Made by a program: the position numbers and the translations under genes. Shown in pieces: positions 1 to 7,814 of a DNA stretch of 64,000 bases. The stretch is from 3-1-20CM-4-69-9 sp963833655 (GTDB lineage: Bacteria; Actinomycetota; Thermoleophilia; Gaiellales; Gaiellaceae): the NCBI GenBank assembly GCA_963833655.1, contig CAWHYL010000004.1:620001-684000 (forward strand), in the 5' to 3' direction. How positions within the stretch are numbered: the first letter of the stretch is position 1; each line of letters opens with the position of its first letter. The notes beneath the pieces are model-generated. The model saw only the letters and a program-made list of their open reading frames with translations. It searched no databases and was not told the origin of the DNA.

Positions 1-81
1 GAGGAGCCGCCGGTATCCGTCCAGGACGCGCGGCCTGCGCCGCACACGCGGGCGACGGCGGTGGGCAAGGGAGACGGCCAT
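1..81 (-). CDS. Possible 5' end of a divergent gene, cut by the window edge
   Basis: An open frame begins at an ATG at 81-79 on the minus strand and runs without a stop past base 1, giving about 27 residues. They are arginine-rich in the first half and end near DGYRRLL. It would be transcribed away from the transporter gene at 171. The fragment is too short to assign to a family, and open frames of this length arise by chance in such GC-rich DNA. Treat it as a possible gene start only. Confidence 0.25.
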   Translation of the reverse strand, partial: MAVSLAHRRRPRVRRRPRVLDGYRRLL

Positions 82-170
82 GCCACGAACGTAGAGCGCC
101 GCGCCTCAATGACCCCTTAACGCGGTCGTGAAGGGCCTTAAGAAACCCTGAAGAATGCGCAGACAGACGT

Positions 171-2444
171 ATGAGCGCGACGACGACAGGCGACCGGTTC
201 GACGCGCTGAAGCGGCTCATCGTCGGCCGGCCGCGTCCGACGGGCGAGCTGCACGACACGCTGCTCTCGAAGACGCTCGCGCTGCCGATCTTCGCAGCCG
301 ACCCGCTCTCGTCGGTGGCGTACGCGACGGAGGCCGCGCTCGCGGTGCTGATCGCGGCGTCCGCCACGGCAGGGCACCTCGTCCTGCCGATCTCGATCGC
401 GATCGCGGCCGTGCTCGCGATCGTCGTCCTGTCGTACACGCAGACGGTTCAGGCGTACCAGACGAGCGGTGGGGCGTACGTCGTCGCGCGCGACAACTTG
501 GGCACCTTGCCGAGCCTCGTGGCCGCCGCCGCGTTGCTCGCCGACTACATTCTTACCGTCGCCGTCTCGGTCACCGCCGGTGTGTTCGCGGTGTCGTCGG
601 CGGCGCCGTCGCTCGACGGGCACAAGGTCGCGCTCTCGCTCCTGTTCGTGCTCCTGCTGACGCTCGTGAACTTGCGAGGCGTTCGCGAGTCGGGCTTCGC
701 GTTCGCCGTTCCGACGTACGGCTTCGTCGTCGCGATGCTGCTGATGATCGGCACCGGCGTCTCGAAATGCGCAGTCGGAACGTGCCCGCAGGCGCATGTC
801 CCGGATCCGCTAGCAGCGGGGGCTGGCGCCGTCACCGTCTTCGTCGTGCTGCGCGCGTTCGCGTCGGGCGCGGCCGCGCTGACGGGAGTCGAGTCGATCT
901 CCAACGGCGTGAACGCGTTCAAGCCGCCGCCGGGGAAGAACGCCGCGCGAACCCTTCTGACCATGGGGGCGATCGCCGTCGCGCTCTTCATCGGCGTGTC
1001 CTTCCTCGCCGTGCACATGCACGCGCGGCCGAGCAACAGCGTGTCCGTGTTGTCCGAGATCGCCCGCGCGACGTTCCCGGAGTCGTCGTGGTCGTCCTTC
1101 ATGTACTACGTCGTACAGGGACTCACGTTTGCGGTTCTCGTCCTCGCCGCGAACACCTCGTACCAGGGCTTTCCCAGGCTCGGCGCCGTGCTTGCGCGGG
1201 ATCGCTTCTTCCCGCGCCAGTTCATCAACCTCGGCGACCGGCTCGTCTACTCGAACGGCATTGTCGTCCTGGCGGCAATCGCGTCGTTCCTGATCTGGAT
1301 CTTCAACGCCAACGTGCTCTCGCTGATCCACCTGTACGTGATCGGCGTCTTCACGGCCTTCACGCTGTCGCAGGCCGGCATGGTGCGTTACTGGTGGCGG
1401 CGGCGCGACCCGGGCTGGCGGCACGCTGCGACGCTGAACGCAACGGGCGCGGCCGCCACCGGCCTCGTCGCCATCCTCGTCATCCAGGCGAAGTTCACGG
1501 CCGGCGCATGGGCGGTGATCGTCGCGATCCCGCTGATCATCGTCGGTTTCTACGGGGTGAACCGCCACTACCGAAAGGTCGAAAGGCGCGTCCGCGCCGG
1601 TGTCGCTGCCGTTGAAGCGGCACCGCCGCCGACGAACCAGGTCGTCCTCTACGTCGACTCCGCGGATGCGGCGCTGCAGGAGGCATTGTGGTACGTGCGC
1701 CAGATCGCGGGCGACGACTTCCGCGCGATTCATGTTCCCGGATCCCACAGCGATCCCGGCCTCCGGGCACGCTTCCGCAGCTTGACCGACATCCGGCCCG
1801 ACCTCGAGGTGGTCGAGGCGGACCTTGGACGCCCGGAGGCGGTGATCGATTACCTGTGGTCGCTGCCTCGCGGCGAGTCGAACTTCGTCAGCGTCATCAT
1901 CCCTGAGCTCTTTCGCAGGCGCTCGCTCGTCGCCGCCCTGTCGCGGCGGACGACGTTTTCGCTCAAGGTCAGGCTGCTCCGCGAACCGGGCGTGGTCATC
2001 TCGGACGTGCCCGTGCTCGCCCAGGAGGGTGCGGTGCCGCTGCCGGCGCGTGCGGTCTGCAGGTTGCTCGTCTCCGGCGCCCATGCGGCCTCGATGCGCG
2101 CGGTGAACTACGCCCGGACCCTCGGCTTCACCGACACGAAAGCGCTGTTCTTCGCGTTCGAGCGCGAGGAGTCCGATCGCCTGCGCGCGGAGTGGGCCGC
2201 GACGGGGATGCGCGTCCCGCTCGAGATCGAGGAGGCGCCGTACCGCGATATCGGTGAGCCGCTCCTCCGCTCGCTGCGTGCGATCACCGCCGATCCGCAA
2301 GCCGTTGCCGTGGTCATCCTGCCCGAGCTCATCTTCAGCGGCCCCCAGCGGCTGCTTCACAACCAGCGCGCGCTCTACATCAAGCGGCTGCTGCTGTTCG
2401 AGCCGCGCGTGATCCTCACCAGCGTGCCCTACCGGCTGGACTGA
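171..2444 (+). CDS. APC-superfamily transporter, KimA-like, with large cytoplasmic C-terminal domain
   Basis: 757 residues. The first ~455 residues form roughly 12 hydrophobic segments of an APC-fold secondary transporter. The early PLSSVAYATEA motif resembles the KimA/YdaO potassium:proton symporter group. From about residue 460 a soluble ~300-residue domain follows (VVLYVDSADAALQEAL, later FVSVIIPELF) that resembles universal-stress-protein folds and probably regulates transport in the cytoplasm. The ATG at 171 is the first good start; no clear Shine-Dalgarno is visible. No c-di-AMP riboswitch, which precedes some kimA genes, is recognisable in the 170 bases upstream. The substrate is inferred: K+ is likely, but an amino acid cannot be excluded. 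Confidence 0.82.
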   Translation: MSATTTGDRFDALKRLIVGRPRPTGELHDTLLSKTLALPIFAADPLSSVAYATEAALAVLIAASATAGHLVLPISIAIAAVLAIVVLSYTQTVQAYQTSGGAYVVARDNLGTLPSLVAAAALLADYILTVAVSVTAGVFAVSSAAPSLDGHKVALSLLFVLLLTLVNLRGVRESGFAFAVPTYGFVVAMLLMIGTGVSKCAVGTCPQAHVPDPLAAGAGAVTVFVVLRAFASGAAALTGVESISNGVNAFKPPPGKNAARTLLTMGAIAVALFIGVSFLAVHMHARPSNSVSVLSEIARATFPESSWSSFMYYVVQGLTFAVLVLAANTSYQGFPRLGAVLARDRFFPRQFINLGDRLVYSNGIVVLAAIASFLIWIFNANVLSLIHLYVIGVFTAFTLSQAGMVRYWWRRRDPGWRHAATLNATGAAATGLVAILVIQAKFTAGAWAVIVAIPLIIVGFYGVNRHYRKVERRVRAGVAAVEAAPPPTNQVVLYVDSADAALQEALWYVRQIAGDDFRAIHVPGSHSDPGLRARFRSLTDIRPDLEVVEADLGRPEAVIDYLWSLPRGESNFVSVIIPELFRRRSLVAALSRRTTFSLKVRLLREPGVVISDVPVLAQEGAVPLPARAVCRLLVSGAHAASMRAVNYARTLGFTDTKALFFAFEREESDRLRAEWAATGMRVPLEIEEAPYRDIGEPLLRSLRAITADPQAVAVVILPELIFSGPQRLLHNQRALYIKRLLLFEPRVILTSVPYRLD

Positions 2445-2620
2445 GCGGCTTCGACGCGGATTCCGGCGAAGCGGTCCGCGCGCTTCGCGACATCCACGAC
2501 GGGCTCGCCGATTTCGAGGGACCGCTGCCGCCGTTGGGCCTCGCGGCCGAGACCGGCGCGCTGCACGACTTCGAGGCGGCCTGCTACGGGCCGCGCGTGT
2601 ACGACCTCGCGACATCCGGG
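2445..2620 (+). pseudogene. Remnant of an aminoglycoside-phosphotransferase-like kinase
   Basis: The frame following the transporter stop encodes two recognisable pieces of the APH/choline-kinase fold brought close together. One is an ALRDIHDGLADFEGPLPPLG-like helix. The other is a FEAACYGPRVYDLA-like segment, which in intact proteins follows the metal-binding DFxD region and lies about 90 residues further on. The catalytic HGDxxxxN segment between them is missing, and the frame then degenerates into the next gene's leader. This looks like an internal deletion of a once-intact kinase gene. The call rests on motif resemblance only. Confidence 0.45.
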
Positions 2621-2683
2621 AACTGCTCCGTGAGCTGCGCGGGGTGGGTCAAACTCGTCGTTGAGCGAACGCGAGGAGGGAGC

Positions 2684-2992
2684 ATGTTCTCGAGAGTGAA
2701 CTTCCTGCAGACGACGCCCGAGCGACTGCCCGATGTCGCGCGCGTCGTCCGCGACGTCGTCCATCCCGGCATCAGCGGCGAGCCCGGCTATGCGGGGTAC
2801 ATCGTCCTCGGCAACAAGGACACCGGCCGTGCCCTCGGTGTAACGCTCTGGGAGAGCGGCGGGGCGAGGGAGGCGAGCGATGCGCGCGCCCGAGAGATCC
2901 GGCCGATCGTCGAGCGCGAGACCGGCGGCACCATGGAGTCGGTCGAGCAGTACGAGGTGCTCTTCTACGACGTTCCGACGGCGGAGGCCTAA
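2684..2992 (+). CDS. Small ABM/EthD-like ferredoxin-fold protein
   Basis: 102 residues from the ATG at 2684, which has a strong GAGGAGGG ribosome binding site seven bases upstream. Longer readings of this frame run into the kinase remnant and are rejected. The sequence (FLQTTPERLPDVARVV near the N-terminus, ALGVTLWES in the middle, YEVLFYDV at the end) has the pattern of antibiotic-biosynthesis-monooxygenase-like or dabb-type small alpha/beta barrels. No catalytic residue can be identified. The cupin gene follows after one base, so the two are probably co-transcribed and may act together; their substrate is unknown. Confidence 0.72.
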   Translation: MFSRVNFLQTTPERLPDVARVVRDVVHPGISGEPGYAGYIVLGNKDTGRALGVTLWESGGAREASDARAREIRPIVERETGGTMESVEQYEVLFYDVPTAEA

Positions 2993-2993
2993 G

Positions 2994-3398
2994 TTGGCGA
3001 ACATCTTCGACGACGAGTTCAGCGGCAGGCTCGATCTGAGCTCCGCAGAGACGGCGATGTTCGTGTACGACGTCGACCCCGGCGATTCGTTCCCGTACCA
3101 CTACGAGTACGTCGAGGAGTGGCTGCTGGTGATCGACGGCGCAGTCGTCGTTCGGGTGCCCGACGGCGAGCGCGAGCTCGGCCGTGGCGACATCTTGCGG
3201 TTCCCGCCCGGGCCTGACGGCGCGCACCAGATCACGAACCGCGGCACGGCACGGGCGCGGCTGCTCCTGTGGTCGAAGGCGGCGCTCCCCGGCATCTCGG
3301 TCTATCCGGACACCGACGCGGTCGGCGTCTGGCCCGATGACGACACGGAGTTCTACTTCAAGCGGAGCACGTCGGTCTCGCGCGAAGACGCCGTCTGA
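2994..3398 (+). CDS. Cupin-domain protein
   Basis: 134 residues starting at TTG 2994, with GGAGG at 2983-2987 at the right distance. A single conserved beta-barrel cupin spans about residues 20-110. Its first motif reads FPYHYEYVEEWLLVIDG, with one His and two Glu that could bind metal. The second motif is around DGAHQITNRG. It starts one base after the ABM-like gene's stop, so translation is likely coupled. Cupins of this kind include small enzymes and sugar- or metal-binding proteins; the ligand cannot be read from the sequence. Confidence 0.82.
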   Translation: MANIFDDEFSGRLDLSSAETAMFVYDVDPGDSFPYHYEYVEEWLLVIDGAVVVRVPDGERELGRGDILRFPPGPDGAHQITNRGTARARLLLWSKAALPGISVYPDTDAVGVWPDDDTEFYFKRSTSVSREDAV

Positions 3399-3446
3399 GC
3401 CCCGGGGAGCTGCCATGCCGTCGGCTGTGCCCCGGCAGAATTGGGC

Positions 3447-3968
3447 ATGTCCTCGAGAATGCTGGTCACGGCGGCGGCGATCTTCGCCGTGGTTGTCGCT
3501 CCGAGTGCGGCGGGAGAAAGCGGCGCGGCTCTTTACCGCGTCGACCGCGTCATCGACGGCGACACGATTGCGTTACGGAACGGCCAGCATGTGCGGCTCG
3601 TCCAGATCGACACGCCCGAGGTGTACTTCGGCGTCGAGTGCTACGGCCGGGCTGCGTCGCTGACGACCGAGCGGCTGCTTCCGGCAGGATCGAGAGTGCG
3701 CTTGTTCGCCGAGCCCGCGACCGACCGCGTCGACGAGTACGGACGGCTTCTGCGCTACGTCGTGCGCGTCGACGACGGCCTGAACGTCAACATCAGACTC
3801 GTCGCGATCGGTGCCGCCGCGCCGTACTTCTACGACGGTCGGAGAGGACGATACGCGCGGCTGCTCGACACCCTCGCCAGGCGAGCGAAGGCCAAGAAGC
3901 TCGGGCTGTGGCGCGCGTGTCCTCGGACGAGCTACGACCCCTACAGAGGCGTGCGGACACGGCGGTAG
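3447..3968 (+). CDS. Secreted thermonuclease-family (SNase-like) nuclease
   Basis: 173 residues from ATG 3447. A signal peptide occupies about residues 1-23, so the protein is exported. The staphylococcal-nuclease OB fold follows with every expected catalytic element: D37-G-D39-T, R50 with D55 and E58 in RLVQIDTPE, and a second arginine (R100) in YGRLLRY. It should hydrolyse DNA or RNA phosphodiesters in a Ca2+-dependent way. A CAGAAT hexamer at 3436-3441 lies five bases before the start, which suggests a leaderless transcript. TTG 3441 is an alternative start but would sit inside that hexamer. Confidence 0.88.
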   Translation: MSSRMLVTAAAIFAVVVAPSAAGESGAALYRVDRVIDGDTIALRNGQHVRLVQIDTPEVYFGVECYGRAASLTTERLLPAGSRVRLFAEPATDRVDEYGRLLRYVVRVDDGLNVNIRLVAIGAAAPYFYDGRRGRYARLLDTLARRAKAKKLGLWRACPRTSYDPYRGVRTRR

Positions 3969-4032
3969 CAGCCGGCTGATCGCGGCGTGCGGCGTTGACG
4001 GCAGTCGTTCCAACTGCGACGATCTTGGTGAG

Positions 4033-4341
4033 ATGCTCCAACTGGGCCGCCCTGCGCTTCCGCTCTTCGCGTTCCTGGTGGCGCTCGTGGGAGTCGGCGC
4101 GGTCTTCGGTCACGTGTGGGACGCCGCCGGCGTGGCGGTCTTTCTCTACTTCGTCTCGTCGATCAGTCCGAAACCGGCGTGGAAGTTCTGGTTCGACCCG
4201 CCCGCGAAGCGCGAGAGCGGGCGCGCGAGCTGCGCGATCAACAGCTACCAGCGCGTCAGCGCGACCTCGCCGAAGGAGATTCGGCAGCTTCCCGACGACA
4301 GCTGGATCGGCCGCGACCGCAAGCTCCACCGGCACCGGTAA
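4033..4341 (+). CDS. Small membrane protein of unknown function
   Basis: 102 residues from ATG 4033. Residues ~8-45 are hydrophobic and could form two closely spaced membrane helices (LFAFLVALVGVGAVF and AGVAVFLYFVSSI). A polar, basic C-terminal half follows. No family is recognised. The C-terminal part has weaker coding character than the N-terminal part, and an alternative frame there reads as a charged helix, so an unrecognised frameshift near 4200 is possible. It lies between a secreted nuclease and a lipoprotein gene. Confidence 0.45.
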   Translation: MLQLGRPALPLFAFLVALVGVGAVFGHVWDAAGVAVFLYFVSSISPKPAWKFWFDPPAKRESGRASCAINSYQRVSATSPKEIRQLPDDSWIGRDRKLHRHR

Positions 4342-4363
4342 GACGCGTCTCGCCGCAACCGCG

Positions 4364-5338
4364 GTGCTGAACGCCTCCCTAGCCGCACTTGCGGTCGCGA
4401 CCCTGCTCACCGCCTGTGGAGGGGGAGCCAAGGCCCCCTCGCTGCCGCGGGCGGCTGGGCAACGGACGGTAACGGTCGTCGCGCGCGGCGTCCCGACGCC
4501 CACCGAGTTCGCCGTCTTGTCCGGGCGCGTGTTTGTTGCCGGTTACGGCAACGAGCACAACCCGAACGTGGCGGGAGGCGTGTACGTTCTCGGCGACGGC
4601 AAGGCGATCAGAGTTCCGGGCTCGCCGCAGCATGTGTTCGGCCTCGCGGCCTCGAAGACGACGCTCTACGTGAGCACCAGCCAGGCGCTCCTCGCGTGGA
4701 GCGGCTGGAACGGGACGCGTTTTCAAAAGAGACGCGTCATCAGAACACCGGCTGGCTACGGAAGCTTCAAAGGCCCCGCTGTCGGGCCCGACGGGTTGAT
4801 CTACGTGGGAGCGGACCCGCGATCCGAGCCCCGCCCACCGACCGCGAGCACGAGCGACGCGTTCGTGTCCGTCGATCCGGCAACCGGTTCGACCAGCGTT
4901 CTCGCAACCGGGATCCGTCAACCGTGGATGCCGGTCTTCCTCCCCGGCCACGCACTGCCTCTCGTCTCCGCTCTCAACCAGGACGACCTCGGCCCGCACC
5001 GTCCGCGCGACTATCTTCTGGCAATCAGGCGCGGCGCGAACTACGGCTTCCCGATCTGCCCCGCGACGCCGGGGACGTGTGCGAACTACTCCCAGCCGCT
5101 CGTGCAACTCCCGGCCCATTCGTCCCCGATGGGGCTCGGCTACCTGAACGGCAAGCTCTACGTCGCGCTCTACGGCGGTCTCGGCAAAGGCCCCGTTGTC
5201 GTGTCGATGCCGCCGGGCGGCGGTCCGCCGACACCGTTCGTGTCGGGGTTCCCTGCACCCGTGATCGCACTCGGCACCGCCTCCGGCAACCTCTATGCCG
5301 GCGATCAGAGCGGCGTGATCTATCGCGTTACGCCGTGA
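4364..5338 (+). CDS. Beta-propeller lipoprotein, glucose/sorbosone dehydrogenase-like
   Basis: 324 residues from GTG 4364. A lipoprotein signal peptide ends in a lipobox (LLTAC, Cys18), so it should be anchored outside the membrane. The mature part has repeated blades with VGPDGLIYVG and GANYGFPIC segments like those of PQQ-dependent soluble aldose/sorbosone dehydrogenases. NQDDLG corresponds to a conserved stretch of that family. Whether it binds PQQ or acts only as a propeller scaffold is not certain. The frame is open further upstream, but the lipobox fixes the start close to 4364. Confidence 0.75.
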   Translation: MLNASLAALAVATLLTACGGGAKAPSLPRAAGQRTVTVVARGVPTPTEFAVLSGRVFVAGYGNEHNPNVAGGVYVLGDGKAIRVPGSPQHVFGLAASKTTLYVSTSQALLAWSGWNGTRFQKRRVIRTPAGYGSFKGPAVGPDGLIYVGADPRSEPRPPTASTSDAFVSVDPATGSTSVLATGIRQPWMPVFLPGHALPLVSALNQDDLGPHRPRDYLLAIRRGANYGFPICPATPGTCANYSQPLVQLPAHSSPMGLGYLNGKLYVALYGGLGKGPVVVSMPPGGGPPTPFVSGFPAPVIALGTASGNLYAGDQSGVIYRVTP

Positions 5339-5389
5339 GGAACGGAGAGCAACGGCTGCGCCCGGCAGGAGACATTCCCTGCAATCGGA

Positions 5390-5563
5390 CTAGAAGTTCG
5401 GGGGACTGATGCCCCCAGCACCGATGCCTCCACCAACGAGTGGCGGCCAACCGTCGAGGTCGCGGACCTTCCCGCACTCAGCGCACTGGGCGTATCGGTC
5501 ACCGTCGTCGGTGTGGAATGCGCGCCACCGATGCCAACCGAGGGTGCAGCGGACACGCTTCAC
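5390..5563 (-). CDS. 57-residue CxxC protein, conserved-looking small gene
   Basis: On the minus strand, GTG 5563-5561 opens a 57-codon frame ending in TAG. The protein starts VKRVRCTLGWHRWR and contains YAQCAECGKVRD, followed by a glycine/proline-rich tail. One Cys and a His near the N-terminus plus the CxxC pair could bind a zinc ion. Small actinobacterial proteins with this RC-LG-H-W ... C-x-x-C-GK layout are familiar to me, but no function is known. It was found by reading the otherwise empty 320 bases between the lipoprotein gene and the tRNA. Confidence 0.5.
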   Translation of the reverse strand: MKRVRCTLGWHRWRAFHTDDGDRYAQCAECGKVRDLDGWPPLVGGGIGAGGISPPNF

Positions 5564-5661
5564 TGCCTAGCCCTTATAGAGCGCTGCCCGAGCGGGAGCC
5601 GTCAGCTCGTGGCGCTCCGCAGTAAACGGCGCAGCCTGCTGTAACTCGAACGGCGTCGCTA

Positions 5662-5734
5662 TGCGCCTGGCAGGAATCGAACCTGCGACCTTGCGCTCCG
5701 GAGGCGCACGCTCTATCCCCTGAGCTACAGGCGC
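5662..5734 (-). tRNA. tRNA-Arg (anticodon CCG)
   Basis: The reverse complement folds as a complete cloverleaf of 73 bases. The acceptor stem pairs GCGCCTG with CAGGCGC and is followed by discriminator A. The D arm begins TAGCTCAGGGGATAGAGC. The anticodon stem is TGCGC/GCGCA around the loop CTCCGGA, giving anticodon CCG. The T arm contains GGTTCGATTCC. CCA is not encoded. A TAGACT hexamer on the same strand (5749-5744) lies nine bases before the 5' end and is the likely -10 element, leaving a very short leader. Confidence 0.96.
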
Positions 5735-5743
5735 GACGAGCCC

Positions 5744-5749
5744 AGTCTA
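5744..5749 (-). promoter_or_regulatory. Probable -10 element of tRNA-Arg
   Basis: TAGACT on the minus strand ends nine bases before the mature tRNA 5' end. The same hexamer precedes mihF, dapA and the RNase J gene in this window. No convincing -35 is visible. Confidence 0.5.
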
Positions 5750-5782
5750 GCGGCCGGCCTTCTCCGACTAGGGTTCCGGCCG

Positions 5783-6802
5783 TTGGACGTCACCGCCCGC
5801 ATCGTCACCCTCGAGCTTGCCGAGACCTTCGTCATCTCTCGCACCTCGCAGGACACTGCCGAGGTCGCTCAAGTCGAGATCCGCCACGGCGGGGTCACCG
5901 GCTTCGGCGAAGCTGCGCCGATCGAGCGCTACGGCGAGAGCGCCCAGTCGGCGCTGCAGTACCTCGAGGAGGCCGCCGACGCGCTCGGCGACGACCCGTT
6001 CGCGCTCGAGCACATCGAGGAGCGCCTGGAGCCGCGAGAGTGGGCGGCCCGCTCGGCGCTCGACGCGGCGCTCCACGACCTGCAGGGGAAGCTGACCGGG
6101 CTGCCGGTGTGGCGGCTGCTCGGGCTGCGCCGTGAGGGCCCGCCGACGTCGTGGACGATCTGGCTCGGCGATCCCGACGACATGGCGGCGCGGGCGGCGA
6201 GAGTCGCCGACCGCTTCCTGCGGCTGAAGCTCAAGCTCGGTGCGCGCGACGGCCGCGACGTCGACCGTGTGCGCGCTGTCCGCGAGGTGACGGCGGCACC
6301 GTTGCAGGTCGACGTCAACGAGTACTGGACGGTCGACGAGGCCCTCGACACGCTCCCGCAGCTCGCGGAGCTCGGCGTGCAGTACTGCGAGCAACCGCTT
6401 CCGGCCGGCGACCCCGACGGCCCGCGCGTGAAGACAGCCTCGCCGGTCCCGATCTACGTCGACGAGGACTGCCACCGCCTCGAGGACGTCGCCGCCTGCG
6501 CCGAGCGCGCACACGGGATCAACGTCAAGCTCGCCAAGTCCGGCGGCATCCGCGAGGCCGTCCGAATGGCGCACGCCGCGCGCGCGCTCGGGCTCGGCGT
6601 GATGCTCGGCTGCATGGTCGAGTCCGGACTCGGGATCGGCGCGGCGGCGCAGGTCGCATCGCTCTGCGACCACGTCGACCTCGACGGCAACCTCCTGCTC
6701 GCGCACGACCCGTGGCCCGGCGTGGAGTGCGTCGACGGCGTGCAGCTTCCCGCAAACGAACCAGGCCTCGGTGTCAGAGCAGAAGTACCTGATCCTCGCT
6801 GA
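5783..6802 (+). CDS. dgcA: Enolase-superfamily racemase/epimerase (dipeptide epimerase / DgcA type)
   Basis: 339 residues from TTG 5783. The N-terminal capping domain (1-~115) and the barrel carry the muconate-lactonizing-type acid/base and metal residues: K149-L-K151, D177 (QVDVNE), E203 (YCEQP), D227-E-D229 and K249 in NVKLAKSGG. These are the signatures of L-Ala-D/L-Glu epimerases. The next gene, a DUF1611 protein, overlaps it by 32 bases. That pairing is the known arrangement of dgcA (N-acetyl-D-glutamate racemase) with dgcN in D-glutamate utilisation. The pair therefore suggests metabolism of D-glutamate or murein peptides; true dipeptide epimerase activity remains an alternative. Confidence 0.8.
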   Translation: MDVTARIVTLELAETFVISRTSQDTAEVAQVEIRHGGVTGFGEAAPIERYGESAQSALQYLEEAADALGDDPFALEHIEERLEPREWAARSALDAALHDLQGKLTGLPVWRLLGLRREGPPTSWTIWLGDPDDMAARAARVADRFLRLKLKLGARDGRDVDRVRAVREVTAAPLQVDVNEYWTVDEALDTLPQLAELGVQYCEQPLPAGDPDGPRVKTASPVPIYVDEDCHRLEDVAACAERAHGINVKLAKSGGIREAVRMAHAARALGLGVMLGCMVESGLGIGAAAQVASLCDHVDLDGNLLLAHDPWPGVECVDGVQLPANEPGLGVRAEVPDPR

Positions 6803-7796
6803 GGGCTTCTCGCACGATCCGCACTACGGCAAGACGCTGCGGGGAGTGATGCGCTACCGGCGCGAGTCGGTCGTCGCGATCCTCGACACGCAGCGGGCCG
6901 GCGAGAGTGACGACGGCGTCCCGATCGTCGCGGACGTCGACGAGGGGAGGACGTACGGCCCCGACACGGCGCTCGTCGGCGTCGTCACACAGGGGGGCCA
7001 TTTTCCCGGCGACTGGCAGGAGCTGCTCAAGAGCTGCGTTCGCCACGGGCTCGATCTCGAGAACGGCTTGCACGTCCGCCTGCTCGACATTCCCGGCCTG
7101 CCGGAGCTGGCGCGGGAGCACGGCGTCGAGCTCCGCGACCTGCGCGAGCCGCCGCCCGATCTCAGCACCGCCACCGGCGCGAACCTCGACGTCGACGCGA
7201 CGATCGTCCTCACGGTCGGCTCCGACTGCGCGATCGGGAAGATGACCGCGACCTGCGAGCTCGACCTCGAGGCGCGTCGGCGCGGACTCCGATCGGTGTT
7301 TGTTCCCACGGGCCAGACCGGGATCGCGATCGCCGGCTGGGGGATCTCCGTCGACGCCGTCGTCTCCGACTTCCTCGCCGGCGCCGCCGAGCGGCTCGTC
7401 GTCGACGGCGCGCAACGCGGCGACCTGTTGTGGGTCGAGGGCCAGGGCGCGATCCTGCATCCGATCTACAGCGGCGTCACCGTCGGGCTGATCCACGGCA
7501 GCGCGCCGCATCTGTACGTCCTGTGCCACGAGGTGGGGCGGATGATCACCGAGGGCGACCCGACGCACTCGCCGCTGCCGAGCCTCACCGAGCTGATCGA
7601 CCTGCACGCGCGCATGTCGCTCAAGAACCGTCCCGCGAAGGTCGCGGCGATCTCGCTCAACACGTCCACGGTGTCCGAGAACGAAGCGCGCGCGGCGATC
7701 GCGGCGGCCGAGGAGGAGACCGGCCTTCCGGCCGACGATCCCGTGCGCTTCGGCGCTGGAAGACTCCTCGACGGGGTGCTCAAAGCCAGACCCTGA
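6771..7796 (+). CDS. dgcN: DUF1611 protein, D-glutamate N-acetyltransferase-like (DgcN)
   Basis: 341 residues from GTG 6771, overlapping the epimerase gene by 32 bases. The protein has an N-terminal Rossmann-like half, then a P-loop-type segment VGSDCAIGKMT around residue 148 and a VEGQGAILHP stretch. This is the DUF1611 (DUF1611_N plus C) architecture. DgcN proteins of this family acetylate D-glutamate so that DgcA can racemise it. The tight overlap with an enolase-family racemase supports that role. The enzymology is inferred from the family pair, not from recognisable catalytic residues. Confidence 0.75.
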   Translation: MSEQKYLILAEGFSHDPHYGKTLRGVMRYRRESVVAILDTQRAGESDDGVPIVADVDEGRTYGPDTALVGVVTQGGHFPGDWQELLKSCVRHGLDLENGLHVRLLDIPGLPELAREHGVELRDLREPPPDLSTATGANLDVDATIVLTVGSDCAIGKMTATCELDLEARRRGLRSVFVPTGQTGIAIAGWGISVDAVVSDFLAGAAERLVVDGAQRGDLLWVEGQGAILHPIYSGVTVGLIHGSAPHLYVLCHEVGRMITEGDPTHSPLPSLTELIDLHARMSLKNRPAKVAAISLNTSTVSENEARAAIAAAEEETGLPADDPVRFGAGRLLDGVLKARP

Positions 7797-7814
7797 TCTG
7801 CCGACAACCTCGGC

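Noticed and set aside
1..170. Possible c-di-AMP (ydaO-type) riboswitch ahead of the KimA-like transporter
   Set aside because: I could not find the conserved core of that riboswitch in the 170 bases available, and the intact leader may extend past base 1.
2534..2683. Longer start (2534) for the ABM-like gene
   Set aside because: The added residues match a decayed kinase fragment, and ATG 2684 has a strong Shine-Dalgarno.
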